The notes beneath the pieces were generated by a model. The model saw nothing but the letters and a program-made list of their open reading frames with translations, did no database searches and was not told where the DNA came from. Of a stretch of DNA of 15,326 bases, positions 7,021 through 15,257 are shown piece after piece. Positions within the stretch are counted from its first letter, which is position 1, and every line of letters starts with the position of its first letter. Source of the stretch: Rubrivivax sp. (GTDB lineage: Bacteria > Pseudomonadota > Gammaproteobacteria > Burkholderiales > Burkholderiaceae_C); assembly GCA_027484885.1 (NCBI GenBank), contig JAIXSD010000419.1:1-15326 (forward strand), in the 5' to 3' direction. The translations under genes were made by a program, and so were the position numbers.

Positions 7021-7941
7021 TCAAGGGGCCGAAGCCACGGCTTTGTTGTTGTTGGACAGGCTCCAGACATAGGCGCCCAAGACCTGGATCTGCTCCGCGC
7101 TCAGTCGGGTCGACTGGGCCGGCATCAGATTGTTCTTGCCGTTGTTGATCATGGCCATGACGGCATCTTCACCCCAGCCATGCAACCAGATCTTGTCGCT
7201 CAGGTTGGGGGCACCCAGGGCCTGGTTGCCCTTGCCGTCCGCGCCGTGGCAGGCTGCGCAGGCACCGAACTTCTCCTTGCCCTTTTGTGCGGCGATGGAG
7301 TTGTGGGCGCTGCCGGACAGGCTCAGCACATAGTTGGCCAGGTTGCGCACATCTTCGGCGGTGCCGACGGCAGCAGCCATGGGCGGCATGACGCCGTTGC
7401 GGCCATTGGTGATGGTCTGCACGATGGTTTCGTGCGAACCGCCGTAGAGCCAGTCGCTGTCGGTCAGGTTGGGGAAACCCTTGCTGCCCTTGGCGTCGGA
7501 GCCATGGCAACCGGCGCAGTTGTTGGCGAACAGGCGCTCACCGATGGCCATGGCTTCCGGGTTCTGAGCCAGCTGTTCCACCGGCTTGCCGTTGAACTTG
7601 GCGTACAGGGCGCTCATGGCCTTGTGGGCATCGGCCTGCTCTTTTTCGTACTGGCCCGCGCTGCTCCAGCCGAGCGAGCCCTTGCGGGCGCCGAGGCCCG
7701 GGTAAGCTGCTAGGTAGATGCCGGCGAACACCACGGTCAGGACGAACAGAATCGCCCACCAGCGCGGCAGCGGGTTGTTCATCTCGCGCAGGTCTTCGTC
7801 CCAGACATGGCCGGTGCTGTTGTCGCTGGCCATGACGCGGTGACGGGCGGCGATCAGCAAGAGCACGATGCAGAACACCAGGCCTGCAATCGTCACGCCG
7901 GCCACGAACATGGACCAACCGTCAGAGAAAAAATCACTCAT
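7021..7941 (-). CDS. ccoP: Cytochrome cbb3 oxidase subunit III, diheme CcoP
   Basis: The membrane-anchored diheme c-type subunit that takes electrons from soluble cytochromes and passes them to CcoO. 306 residues. Two N-terminal helices (about 11-31 and 61-81) flank the conserved HVWDEDLREMNNPLPRWW region, the CcoP N-terminal signature. Two cytochrome c domains follow: NCAGCH (CxxCH at 142-146) with MPPM as axial-methionine region, and ACAACH (228-232) with NLMPAQ. Length is normal for the family. The ATG at 7941 overlaps the ccoQ stop by 4 nt and has GGGAGG inside the ccoQ end, a clear translational coupling. Confidence 0.97.
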   Translation of the reverse strand: MSDFFSDGWSMFVAGVTIAGLVFCIVLLLIAARHRVMASDNSTGHVWDEDLREMNNPLPRWWAILFVLTVVFAGIYLAAYPGLGARKGSLGWSSAGQYEKEQADAHKAMSALYAKFNGKPVEQLAQNPEAMAIGERLFANNCAGCHGSDAKGSKGFPNLTDSDWLYGGSHETIVQTITNGRNGVMPPMAAAVGTAEDVRNLANYVLSLSGSAHNSIAAQKGKEKFGACAACHGADGKGNQALGAPNLSDKIWLHGWGEDAVMAMINNGKNNLMPAQSTRLSAEQIQVLGAYVWSLSNNNKAVASAP

Positions 7942-8093
7942 TGAGGCCTCCCATCGGCTTCATCTTGCAAGGCCATGCCGGCCAGTTCGTCAAAGTGCGC
8001 CTTGTTGCGGCTGGAGTAGGCCCAGACCACGATCACCAGGAACACCAGCAGCGACAGCAGGGTCACCGCGGTTCTCAAGCTATTGATATCCAT
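7938..8093 (-). CDS. ccoQ: Cytochrome cbb3 oxidase small subunit CcoQ (FixQ)
   Basis: A 51-residue single-helix protein found by reading the gap between ccoO and ccoP. It begins MDINSLRTAVTLLSLLVFLV, with one membrane helix (about 8-26) followed by YSSRNKAHFDELAGMAL. The W-x-Y-S then charged F(D/E) tail is the CcoQ/FixQ pattern. CcoQ stabilises the assembled oxidase and CcoP binding. AAGGAG lies 6 nt before the ATG at 8093. The stop (7938-7940) overlaps the ccoP start as ATGA. Confidence 0.93.
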   Translation of the reverse strand: MDINSLRTAVTLLSLLVFLVIVVWAYSSRNKAHFDELAGMALQDEADGRPQ

Positions 8094-8113
8094 TGCGGAC
8101 TCCTTCTTGCTTA

Positions 8114-8737
8114 TTACTTCAGCGCGGTGCCGAGCACCTGCAGATAAGCAATCACAGCTTCCATTTCGGTCTTGCCCTTGACCTCGTCGGCTGCGCCGGC
8201 GATTTCAGCGTCGGTGTAGGGCACGCCCACGGTGCGCAGGGCCTTCATCTTGGGCGCCAGCTCAGCCGGGTTCAGCTGAGCGCCGACCAGCCAGGGGTAA
8301 GCCGGCATGTTGGACTCGGGCACCAGGTCACGCGGGTTGTTCAGGTGAATGCGGTGCCATTCATCGCTGTACTTGCCGCCGACACGGTGCAGGTCAGGAC
8401 CGGTGCGCTTGCTGCCCCATTGGAAGGGGTGGTCATAGACAAACTCACCGGCGGTCGAGTAGTGGCCATAACGCAGGGTCTCCGAACGGAAGGGGCGGAT
8501 CATCTGCGAGTGGCAGTTGTAGCAACCCTCGCGGATGTAGACGTCTCGGCCGGCCAGTTGCAGCGGCGTGTAGGGCTTGAGGCCCGGGGTGGCCTCGGTG
8601 GTCGAGCGCTGGAAGAACAGCGGCACGATTTCCACTGCGCCACCGGCGATCACCGTCAGCAGCACCAGCACGATCATCAGAAAGTTGCTGGTCTCAATGC
8701 GTTGGTGGCCACTGGACTTGTGTTCTGTGGATGCCAT
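8114..8737 (-). CDS. ccoO: Cytochrome cbb3 oxidase subunit II, monoheme CcoO
   Basis: The membrane-anchored monoheme cytochrome c subunit that relays electrons from CcoP to CcoN. 207 residues. One N-terminal helix (about 18-40) precedes the periplasmic domain with [17 protein letters not shown] (CxxCH at 72-76). [16 protein letters not shown] and SNMPAYPWL follow, M144 being the expected axial ligand. A longer open frame reaches 8812 inside ccoN, but the ATG at 8737 has AAGGAG 9 nt upstream and begins MASTEHKSS, as in homologues. It lies 34 bp after ccoN, 20 bp before ccoQ. Confidence 0.97.
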   Translation of the reverse strand: MASTEHKSSGHQRIETSNFLMIVLVLLTVIAGGAVEIVPLFFQRSTTEATPGLKPYTPLQLAGRDVYIREGCYNCHSQMIRPFRSETLRYGHYSTAGEFVYDHPFQWGSKRTGPDLHRVGGKYSDEWHRIHLNNPRDLVPESNMPAYPWLVGAQLNPAELAPKMKALRTVGVPYTDAEIAGAADEVKGKTEMEAVIAYLQVLGTALK

Positions 8738-8771
8738 TTTGTATTTCTCCTTGGATCTCGCGTTCAACGCT

Positions 8772-10217
8772 TCAGGCGGCCACCAGCGTGGGGATCGGTG
8801 CCTTGACGGCACGGCCCACTTGCACCGTCTTCACCACGTTCCAGGCCATCACCAACATGCCGCCCAGGTAGAGCAGGCCACCCAGCAAACGGATCACGTA
8901 GAAGGGATAGGTCGCCTTGACGCTTTCCACAAAGGTGTAGACCAGGCTGCCGTCCGGGTTGACTGCACGCCACATCAGGCCTTGCATCACACCGGCAATC
9001 CACATCGCAGCGATGTAGAGCACGATGCCCAGGGTGGCGATCCAGAAGTGCAACTCGATGGCCTTCTTCGAGTACATCTCGGTGCGGCCGAACATGCGCG
9101 GGATCAGGTGATACAGCGAACCCATGGAGATCAGACCCACCCAGCCCAAGGCGCCCGAGTGCACGTGGCCCACGGTCCAGTCGGTGTAGTGGCTCAGGGC
9201 GTTCACCGTCTTGATGGACATCATCGGGCCTTCGAAGGTCGACATGCCGTAGAAGGACAGGGACACGATCAGGAACTTCAGGATCGGGTCGTCACGCAGC
9301 TTGTGCCAGGCACCGCTCAGGGTCATGATGCCGTTGATCATGCCGCCCCAGCTGGGAGCCAGCAGCACCAGAGAGAACACCATGCCCACCGACTGCGCCC
9401 AGTCCGGCAGCGCGGTGTAGTGCAGATGGTGCGGGCCCGCCCACATATAGGTGAAGATCAGCGCCCAGAAGTGGACGATGGACAGGCGGTAGCTGTAGAC
9501 CGGGCGGCCGGCTTGCTTGGGGATGTAGTAGTACATCATGCCCAGGAAGCCTGCAGTCAGGAAGAAGCCCACGGCATTGTGGCCGTACCACCATTGCACC
9601 ATGGCGTCTTGCACGCCGGCGTAAGCCGAGTAGCTCTTGAACAGGCTCACCGGGATGGCGGCACTGTTCACCAGGTGCAGCAGGGCCACGGCGATGATGA
9701 AGGCGCCGAAGAACCAGTTGGCCACGTAGATGTGCTTGACCTTGCGGATGCCCACCGAGCCGAAGAACACCAGGGCGAAGGACACCCAGACCAGGGTGAT
9801 CAGGATGTCAATCGGCCATTCCAGCTCGGCGTATTCCTTGCCGCTGGTGATGCCCAGCGGCAGGGTCAGCGCGGCGGAGAGGATGACCAGCTGCCAGCCC
9901 CAGAACGTGAACCAGGCCAGGCCGGGCGCGAACAGGCGCGTCTGGCCGGTGCGCTGCACCACGTGGTAGGCGGTCGCAAACAAGGTGCAACCGCCAAACG
10001 CGAAGATCACCGCATTGGTGTGCAGCGGTCGCAGGCGACCATAGCTCAGCCATGGAATGCCCAGATTGAGTTCCGGCCAGGCCAGCTGGGCAGCAATGAC
10101 CACCCCCACCAACATGCCCACAACACCCCAGAGAACAGCGGCCAGTGCAAATGCACGGACCACACCGTCCTCATATACGCCTCCGGATGCAATGTCCGGC
10201 GCAGCAGTCTTTGCCAT
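8772..10217 (-). CDS. ccoN: Cytochrome cbb3 oxidase catalytic subunit I CcoN
   Basis: The heme b and heme b3-CuB subunit that reduces O2 to water and pumps protons. 481 residues, about 12 helices. Ligands line up with the Pseudomonas stutzeri structure at a constant offset of six: H66 (RPLHTNAV, low-spin heme b), H213 ([10 protein letters not shown], CuB), Y257 (the cross-linked tyrosine of C-family oxidases), H263 and H264 ([14 protein letters not shown], CuB), and H351 and H353 ([12 protein letters not shown], heme b3 and b). All catalytic residues are present. The start at 10217 is chosen over an upstream ATG in the same frame (10382), because AAGGAG precedes it and MAKTAAPD begins the conserved part. 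It lies 22 bp after ccoS and 34 bp before ccoO. Confidence 0.98.
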   Translation of the reverse strand: MAKTAAPDIASGGVYEDGVVRAFALAAVLWGVVGMLVGVVIAAQLAWPELNLGIPWLSYGRLRPLHTNAVIFAFGGCTLFATAYHVVQRTGQTRLFAPGLAWFTFWGWQLVILSAALTLPLGITSGKEYAELEWPIDILITLVWVSFALVFFGSVGIRKVKHIYVANWFFGAFIIAVALLHLVNSAAIPVSLFKSYSAYAGVQDAMVQWWYGHNAVGFFLTAGFLGMMYYYIPKQAGRPVYSYRLSIVHFWALIFTYMWAGPHHLHYTALPDWAQSVGMVFSLVLLAPSWGGMINGIMTLSGAWHKLRDDPILKFLIVSLSFYGMSTFEGPMMSIKTVNALSHYTDWTVGHVHSGALGWVGLISMGSLYHLIPRMFGRTEMYSKKAIELHFWIATLGIVLYIAAMWIAGVMQGLMWRAVNPDGSLVYTFVESVKATYPFYVIRLLGGLLYLGGMLVMAWNVVKTVQVGRAVKAPIPTLVAA

Positions 10218-10226
10218 TTTTTTTGG

Positions 10227-10232
10227 CTCCTT
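10227..10232 (-). promoter_or_regulatory. Ribosome binding site of ccoN
   Basis: AAGGAG on the minus strand, 9 nt before the ccoN ATG, followed by an A-rich spacer. It decides the start at 10217 against the 165-nt longer open frame that would overlap ccoS. The strong site followed by an unstructured A-tract may help CcoN outproduce the upstream assembly factors. Confidence 0.7.
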
Positions 10233-10239
10233 GCAGCTT

Positions 10240-10440
10240 TTAGTTTGACGAGGGCGATTCTTTGCCAGCGCCCGGAGCGGAGGATTGACCTTCATCAACC
10301 CCCGCAGCTTCTTCAAGAATACGAACGCCTTCGCGCTCCAGATCGTCGAGTTGGCCGTTGTTAATTGCCCACCCGAACACACCCACGATCACCAGCACCA
10401 AGAGCACCGACACCGGGATCAAGAGATACAGAACTTCCAT
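10240..10440 (-). CDS. ccoS: Cbb3-type oxidase assembly protein CcoS
   Basis: A 66-residue single-pass membrane protein. [20 protein letters not shown] is followed by [17 protein letters not shown], the CcoS signature (WA-x-NGQ-(F/Y)DDLE-xxG). CcoS is required for heme and CuB cofactor insertion into CcoN in Rhodobacter. The tail is acidic and serine-rich. The ATG at 10440 lies 2 nt after the ccoI stop. The frame opens further up to 10506, but that extension would lie inside ccoI. ccoN follows after 22 bp. Confidence 0.95.
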   Translation of the reverse strand: MEVLYLLIPVSVLLVLVIVGVFGWAINNGQLDDLEREGVRILEEAAGVDEGQSSAPGAGKESPSSN

Positions 10441-10442
10441 GC

Positions 10443-12806
10443 TCAGTGTCCGTTCAGATTGCGCGCCAGACGCTGCGCGTTCAAGACCACCCAGACCGAG
10501 CTGCAAGCCATGCCCAGGCCTGCAGCCCAGGGCGGCAGATAACCGGCCAGCGCCAGGGGAATGCAGGCCGCGTTGTAGCCGGCCGCCCAGGCCAGGTTCT
10601 GGCGGATGATGCGGCGCGTGCGCAGGGCCAACTCACGCAGCTGCGCCAGATCGGTCAAACGACCGGACAGCAAAAGCGCATCGGCACTGGCCCGCGCCAG
10701 CATGGCGCCCTGCCCCATCACCACGCTGGCATCGGCGCGCGCCAGCACCGGTGCATCGTTGATGCCATCGCCCACCATCAAGACACAGTGGCCCGCCTCC
10801 TGCAAACGCTGCACCTCGGCCAGCTTGCGCTCGGGGCTGGCGCCGCCGATGGCGCGCTGCACACCGGCCTCTTGGGCCAGGGCTTCGGCCCGCGCGGGCG
10901 CGTCGCCCGACAGCAGGCAGGTCTGCAAGCCCAGGGCCTGCAAGCGCTGCAAGGCCTCGCGCGCATCGGCCCGCAGGCGCTCGCCAAACTGCATCAGCAA
11001 GACCTGACCCTCGGCCTGCTGGCACTGGCAGGCAAAGGCCAGCTGCGCTTCGTGGCGCACACCGGCAGGCAAGGTTTCAGGCAGGCCAGCCTCGGCCACC
11101 CAGGCCGGCGCGCCGAGGCGCCAGACCCGGCCTTGCGCATCGCGAGCCTGCAAGCCCTGCCCGGGATGCTCCTGCACCTCAGCCCACAAACCGCCAGCGG
11201 CTGTCTCGCTGTCTTGAGTCGGCGCGCTCTGCACCAGCGCACGCGAAAACGGATGCTGAGACTGTTGCGCCAGGCTGCGCGCCGCGGCCAGCAGCGCGTC
11301 CGCATGCGCAGGGTCGCTCGCAGCATGAGCCAGCAAACTCATGCGGTCCTCGGTCAGGGTGCCGGTTTTGTCGAGCACCACGGTATCGACCTTGCACATG
11401 GTTTCCAGCAGATCCATATGCACCAGCAACAAGCCCCGGCGAGCCAGGGCGCCCGTCGCCGCCAAGCGCGCAGCCGGTGCCGCCAGCGAAAGGGCGCAAG
11501 GACAGGTGACGATCAAGACCGACACCGCCACCCAGACCGCACGACCGGGCTCGATCTGGCTCCACGCTGCTGCCGCCAGGCCGGCCAGCAGCAACACGGC
11601 CCACAGAAAGTAGCCCGCCACCCGGTCCGCCAGCTCGACCATGGCCGGGCGCTGGCTCATGGCCTCGCGCATCAGGCGCTGGATGGCTTCATGGCGGGTG
11701 TCGGCACCAACGCGGCTGACGCGCACCCACAGCGGCGCCTGCACATTGATGCTGGCCGCCACCACCTCGTCGCCCACGGTCTTGGCCACCGGCTGCGATT
11801 CACCGCTGAGCAAGGCCTCGTTGGCCGAACTGCTGCCCCGTTCCACACGGCCATCGGCCGGAAAGGCCTGGCCGGCGGCGATGCGCACCAGATCCCCGAC
11901 ACGCAGGCGGATGGGCGCCACGCGGCTGACCGAGCCATCGGCCTCGATGCGCTCCACCGCATCGGGCAACGCCGAGTTGGCCGCCTCCAGCGTGCCGGCC
12001 GCCCGGTGGCGCGCCCGCAGTTCTAGCCAGCGCCCGGCCAGCAGGAAAGTGACAAACATGGTCAACGAGTCGAAATACACCTCGCGGCCGAACAGGCCGC
12101 CCGGCTCGAACAGCGCCCCGCTGCTGGCCACAAAGGTGACCGCCAGGCCCAGGGCCACCGGCACATCCATGCCCAGGCGGCGCGCGCGCAGCTGCTGCCA
12201 GGCGGCGCGGAAAAACGGGCCGGCCGAAAACAAAAGCACCGGCAGGCTCAGCACCCAGCTGGCCCATTGCAGCAGTCGCTCCAGATCGGGGCTCAGATCG
12301 CCGGGCTCGGCAAAGTAGGCCGGCGCCGCCATCATCATCACCTGCATCATCAGGAAGGCGGCGACAAACAGGCGCCAGACGGCCTGACGCTGCTCGCGCT
12401 CACGCAACTGGCGGGCGGGCGCAGCCACATCGGGCGCAGCGCCATAACCAGCCGCTTCGATGCGCGCCATGATCCCGGCCAGACGGGCCTGAGCCGGCCG
12501 CCAACGCAGGCTCAGGCGGGCGCTGGCTGCATTGACCACAGCACCCTGCACGCCCGGCAGCTCCAGCAAGGCACGTTCGATGATGCCGGCGCAGGCGGCG
12601 CAATGCAGGCCGGAGAGCTGAAACTGTGACTCCGCCAGCTCACCATCACCGGGCCAACGCGTAAAGGGCGCCAGCAGATCGGGGTCGTCCAGAGGCGGGT
12701 TGGCGCCAGGTGCAGCGGCGGCTGTGGCGGCGGAGGCAGGCGAAACGCCCGCGGCCTCGCCGGCGCGCTGGAAATGGGGGGGAACTGAAGCGGAAATGGG
12801 GGTCAT
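10443..12806 (-). CDS. ccoI: Cu(I)-exporting P1B-type ATPase CcoI (CopA2/FixI)
   Basis: Pumps Cu(I) from cytoplasm to periplasm for CuB insertion into cbb3 oxidase. 787 residues. An N-terminal alanine/proline-rich tail precedes a heavy-metal domain with HCAAC (C69, C72). Membrane helices start near 143. SGESQPV (334-340) is the actuator motif. The Cu signature is complete: CPC-x6-P in helix 6 (C435, C437), YN-x4-P (744-750) and M-xx-SS (767-771). D479 of DKTGTLT is the phosphorylated aspartate, HP is at 518-519 and GDGINDAP at 679-686. The frame is open to 12914, but the ATG at 12806 is preferred because a longer start would place the candidate FNR promoter inside the gene. No clear Shine-Dalgarno site is visible. 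It is the first gene of the cco run; ccoS starts 2 nt downstream. Confidence 0.95.
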   Translation of the reverse strand: MTPISASVPPHFQRAGEAAGVSPASAATAAAAPGANPPLDDPDLLAPFTRWPGDGELAESQFQLSGLHCAACAGIIERALLELPGVQGAVVNAASARLSLRWRPAQARLAGIMARIEAAGYGAAPDVAAPARQLREREQRQAVWRLFVAAFLMMQVMMMAAPAYFAEPGDLSPDLERLLQWASWVLSLPVLLFSAGPFFRAAWQQLRARRLGMDVPVALGLAVTFVASSGALFEPGGLFGREVYFDSLTMFVTFLLAGRWLELRARHRAAGTLEAANSALPDAVERIEADGSVSRVAPIRLRVGDLVRIAAGQAFPADGRVERGSSSANEALLSGESQPVAKTVGDEVVAASINVQAPLWVRVSRVGADTRHEAIQRLMREAMSQRPAMVELADRVAGYFLWAVLLLAGLAAAAWSQIEPGRAVWVAVSVLIVTCPCALSLAAPAARLAATGALARRGLLLVHMDLLETMCKVDTVVLDKTGTLTEDRMSLLAHAASDPAHADALLAAARSLAQQSQHPFSRALVQSAPTQDSETAAGGLWAEVQEHPGQGLQARDAQGRVWRLGAPAWVAEAGLPETLPAGVRHEAQLAFACQCQQAEGQVLLMQFGERLRADAREALQRLQALGLQTCLLSGDAPARAEALAQEAGVQRAIGGASPERKLAEVQRLQEAGHCVLMVGDGINDAPVLARADASVVMGQGAMLARASADALLLSGRLTDLAQLRELALRTRRIIRQNLAWAAGYNAACIPLALAGYLPPWAAGLGMACSSVWVVLNAQRLARNLNGH

Positions 12807-12826
12807 GGTTCGGCTGCCGTGTTCGT

Positions 12827-12868
12827 AATCTAGGCCCGAACCCCCTGCCTCGTCATGACATTTATCAA
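12827..12868 (-). promoter_or_regulatory. Candidate class II FNR-dependent promoter of the cco operon
   Basis: On the minus strand TTGAT-AAAT-GTCAT (12868 to 12855) matches the FNR consensus at 8 of 10 positions. TAGATT (12832 to 12827) matches a -10 at 4 of 6. If transcription starts at 12820, the -10 occupies -12 to -7 and the box is centred at exactly -41.5, the textbook spacing for class II FNR activation. The leader would be 14 nt to the ccoI ATG. The motif is seen in sequence; regulation is inferred. Confidence 0.68.
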
Positions 12869-12943
12869 GACCCTGTCGCAAAGCTGCTTCATCAGCGCCC
12901 GCCGTCACCCCCAACTTTTCAAACCGCTTCTCAAACGACCATG

Positions 12944-12972
12944 AAAAAGGGCCGGCACAAGCCGGCCCTTTC
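12944..12972 (-). terminator. Intrinsic terminator downstream of sodB
   Basis: A perfect 11-bp stem AAAGGGCCGGC (12946-12956) / GCCGGCCCTTT (12961-12971) with loop ACAA. On the minus strand it is followed by TTTTT (12948 to 12944). It lies 24 bp after the sodB stop and separates sodB from the cco operon, which therefore needs its own promoter. Confidence 0.92.
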
Positions 12973-12995
12973 AGGCAGAACGCGTCAGCAGCGAC

Positions 12996-13577
12996 TCAGG
13001 CGAAGTTGGCCTGAGCGAAGTCCCAGTTCACCAGATGGTTCAGGAAGGTCTCCACGAACTTGGGACGCAGATTGCGGTAGTCGATGTAGTAGGCATGCTC
13101 CCACACGTCGATGGTCAGCAGGGCGGTGTCCGCGGTGGTCAGCGGCGTGCCGGCAGCACCGGTGTTGACGATGTCCAGCGAGCCGTCGGCCTTCTTCACC
13201 AGCCAGGTCCAGCCGGAACCGAAGTTGCCCACGGCGCTCTTGGTGAAGGCTTCTTTGAAGGCATCCAGGCTGCCCCACTTGGCGTTGATGGCCTCGGCCA
13301 GAGCACCGGTCGGTGCGCCGCCGCCATTGGGCTTCATGCAGTTCCAGAAGAAGGTGTGGTTCCAGATCTGAGCGGCGTTGTTGTAGATCGGGCCGCTGGA
13401 CTTCTTGACGATCTCTTCCAGGCTCAGGGCCTCAAACTCGGTGCCCTTTTGCAGATTGTTCAGGTTGACCACGTAAGCGTTGTGGTGCTTGCCGTGGTGG
13501 AACTCCAGCGTCTCGGCGCTGTAGTGAGGGGCCAGGGCGTCCTTGGCATAGGGCAGTGCGGGCAACAGATGTTCCAT
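12996..13577 (-). CDS. sodB: Superoxide dismutase, iron type
   Basis: Dismutates superoxide to O2 and H2O2 in the cytoplasm. 193 residues, same length as E. coli SodB and collinear with it. Metal ligands are H27 (LEFHHGKHH), H74 ([11 protein letters not shown]), D157 and H161 ([13 protein letters not shown]). Q70 in AAQIWNH is the outer-sphere glutamine placed as in Fe enzymes, and [10 protein letters not shown] lacks the glutamine that Mn enzymes carry there, so Fe is the likely metal. No signal peptide. GAGGAG 6 nt before the ATG supports the start. It lies 123 bp after xseA; TACAAT (13659 to 13654) could be its -10 with a 70-nt leader, but no good -35 is visible. It ends at a strong terminator. 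Confidence 0.97.
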   Translation of the reverse strand: MEHLLPALPYAKDALAPHYSAETLEFHHGKHHNAYVVNLNNLQKGTEFEALSLEEIVKKSSGPIYNNAAQIWNHTFFWNCMKPNGGGAPTGALAEAINAKWGSLDAFKEAFTKSAVGNFGSGWTWLVKKADGSLDIVNTGAAGTPLTTADTALLTIDVWEHAYYIDYRNLRPKFVETFLNHLVNWDFAQANFA

Positions 13578-13700
13578 ATCAACTCCTCAGGGCTGTATTG
13601 AGAGAAAGAAATTAAGCTGGGCTCGGGCAGGCACGGCCTGCGCGTTGCGGGCGATTGTAGGCAGCTTGGCTGGCTTTGACGGGTCGGCGGTGATAACCCT

Positions 13701-15029
13701 TCAGGCGGCGGGCTTGGCAGCCTTGGAAGCCTTGGCAGGTTTGGGCCGGGGCACCAGCACCTGCATCTGCGCCTCGCCGTCGGCCAGCACGGCATGGACC
13801 TGCTGGCCCGGCTGCAGCTGTTGCACCGAGATCAGGGCCCGGCCCTCGCCATCGTCCAGCCAGGCAAAGCCGCGGGCCAGCACCTGCTGCGGGTCCAGGA
13901 CCGAGAGCCGGGCCTGCAAGGCATCGAGCCTCAGCGTTTGCGCGCGCAGCAGCTGCGGCGCCGCGCGGCGCAGGCGCTGGCTCAGATGCTCCAGGCGCTG
14001 AGCCTCGGCCGCTTGCACCCGAGGCAAGGCCTGACCCCAGCGCTGGGCCAGCAGGGCCAGGCGGCGGCGCTGACGCGTCAGCACCTCGGTCGGCCGGGCC
14101 AGGCGCAGGGCGGCGCGGTCCAGGCGCTGGGCCAGGCCGTCGAGGCGCTGCTCCAGCCGGCGGCTCAAGGCATCGGAGATCGCGGCCAGGCGCTCCAGAT
14201 GCGCCTCGCGCGAGGGCGCGGCCAGCTCGGCCGCCGCGGTCGGCGTCGGCGCACGCAAGTCCGCTGCCAGATCGGCCAGGGTGACATCGGTCTCATGGCC
14301 AACGCCGCAAATCACCGGCAAGGCACTGAGCGCCAGGGCCTGCACCACCCTCTCGTCGTTGAAGGCCCACAAGTCCTCCAGCGAGCCGCCGCCGCGCACC
14401 AGCAGCAGGGCATCCACCTCGTGCCGCTCATTGGCCAGCTCCAGGGCCCGCACGATCTGCGGCGGTGCCTGCTCGCCCTGCACAAGACAAGGGTAGATCA
14501 CCACCTCAACATGGGGCGCGCGGCGCGCCAGCGCCGTCAGCACATCGTGCAAGGCCGCCCCTGCGAGCGAGGTGACCACGCCCAGGCGGCGCGGGAAGGC
14601 CGGCAGCGGCCGCTTGCGGTCGGCATCGAAATAACCCTGGGCCTCCAGCCGCGCCTTCAGACGCAGGAACTGCTCGTAGAGCGCGCCCGCGCCGGCGCGG
14701 CGCATGCTCTCCACAATGAATTGCAGCTCACCACGCGGCTCGTAGAGCGTGACCTTGCCGCGGAGCTCGACCAACATGCCCTCACCCGGCGAAAAATCGA
14801 GCAGGCCCGCAGCGCGGCGGAACATGGCACAGCGCAGCACTGCGCCCGCACCGTTGGAGTCCTTGAGGCTGAAATAGCAATGCCCACTGCCCGCGCGCAT
14901 GAAGCCAGAGATTTCACCGCCGACCACGCAAACCGAAAAGCGCGCGGCCAGGCTGTCGCTGACCGCCGTCAGCAAAGCCTGCACACCCCAGACCATGCGC
15001 TGCGGCGGGCCGCTGGATCGGTCAAACAT
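13701..15029 (-). CDS. xseA: Exodeoxyribonuclease VII large subunit
   Basis: Catalytic subunit of the cytoplasmic exonuclease that degrades single-stranded DNA from both ends with small subunit XseB; acts in repair. 442 residues (E. coli 456). The N-terminal OB fold (about 14-110) has WGVQALLTAVSDSL and GHCYFSLKD. The catalytic domain shows LGVVTSLAGAALHDV, LLVRGGGSLEDLWAFN (209-224) and GVGHETDVTLADLAADLRAPTPTAAAE (split: GVGHETDVTL at 242-251, RAPTPTAAAE at 259-268). A long arginine/leucine-rich coiled coil follows, then VLARGFAWLDD. A lysine/alanine-rich tail ends the protein. The start at 15029 has AAAGGG about 7 nt upstream; M12 is an alternative. xseB is not in this window. It reads towards sodB with no terminator between, so read-through is possible. 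Confidence 0.96.
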   Translation of the reverse strand: MFDRSSGPPQRMVWGVQALLTAVSDSLAARFSVCVVGGEISGFMRAGSGHCYFSLKDSNGAGAVLRCAMFRRAAGLLDFSPGEGMLVELRGKVTLYEPRGELQFIVESMRRAGAGALYEQFLRLKARLEAQGYFDADRKRPLPAFPRRLGVVTSLAGAALHDVLTALARRAPHVEVVIYPCLVQGEQAPPQIVRALELANERHEVDALLLVRGGGSLEDLWAFNDERVVQALALSALPVICGVGHETDVTLADLAADLRAPTPTAAAELAAPSREAHLERLAAISDALSRRLEQRLDGLAQRLDRAALRLARPTEVLTRQRRRLALLAQRWGQALPRVQAAEAQRLEHLSQRLRRAAPQLLRAQTLRLDALQARLSVLDPQQVLARGFAWLDDGEGRALISVQQLQPGQQVHAVLADGEAQMQVLVPRPKPAKASKAAKPAA

Positions 15030-15114
15030 GCGGCGCCCTTTCGCCCTGAACGGCCGAGAACTCCACAGCGGGCGCGATCATGGACCGGCCGGAAGTCGAG
15101 CCCGTCACGCCACC

Positions 15115-15144
15115 GTCATACGCACACAAGCGCTTGTTTTTCAA
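15115..15144 (-). promoter_or_regulatory. Candidate sigma70-like promoter of xseA with palindromic spacer
   Basis: TTGAAA (15144 to 15139, 5/6) and TATGAC (15120 to 15115, 4/6) are 18 bp apart on the minus strand and would give a leader of about 80 nt to the xseA ATG. The spacer holds a perfect 12-bp palindrome, ACAAGCGCTTGT (15126-15137), placed where a bound protein could control the promoter. Inference from motif matching. Confidence 0.5.
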
Positions 15145-15221
15145 GTGTTTTTTCTGCTTAAGAATGAGGCAACTTAGCCCGGAGCCTGGATTTTCGGGCC
15201 CTGGCGCCATGAAAACTCAGC

Positions 15222-15257
15222 TTGCCCACAAAGTTATCCACAGCGAAAGTGGATGAG
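15222..15257. promoter_or_regulatory. Cluster of DnaA-box-like sequences upstream of xseA
   Basis: TTATCCACA (15234-15242) is a perfect match to the strong E. coli DnaA box. TTGCCCACA (15222-15230) on the same strand and TCATCCACT on the minus strand (15257 to 15249) match at 7 of 9 positions. ATCCAC and GTGGAT also form a 6-bp inverted repeat around AGCGAAA. The rest of 15030-15326 holds no gene I can support: apart from the xseA promoter it is plain non-coding or the edge of an unseen gene. No dnaA, dnaN or AT-rich unwinding region is present. Confidence 0.4.

Noticed and set aside
10234..10247. TTGACGAGGGCGAT near the ccoS end as a possible FNR box for ccoN
   Set aside because: Only the left half resembles the consensus. 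The right half lacks ATCAA and the site lies too close to the ccoN start for activation.
8577..10364. Plus-strand open frame of 595 residues opposite ccoN and ccoO
   Set aside because: It is antisense to two conserved oxidase subunits, histidine/glutamine-rich and without motifs. Absence of stops follows from high GC content and codon bias.
10365..12026. Plus-strand open frame of 553 residues opposite ccoI
   Set aside because: Shadow of the copper ATPase, which has every signature motif on the minus strand.
13627..13641. GCAGGC-ACG-GCCTGC hairpin between xseA and sodB
   Set aside because: The stem is only 6 bp with a 3-nt loop and no T-run on either side, so I do not call it a terminator.
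15210..15257. 15-codon plus-strand open frame starting MKTQLAHKVIHSE
   Set aside because: It is too short, has no convincing ribosome site, and contains the DnaA-box-like motifs. No evidence that it is translated.
15222..15257. Chromosomal or plasmid replication origin
   Set aside because: Only one perfect DnaA box is present, without an AT-rich unwinding element, iterons, dnaA/dnaN or a rep gene.
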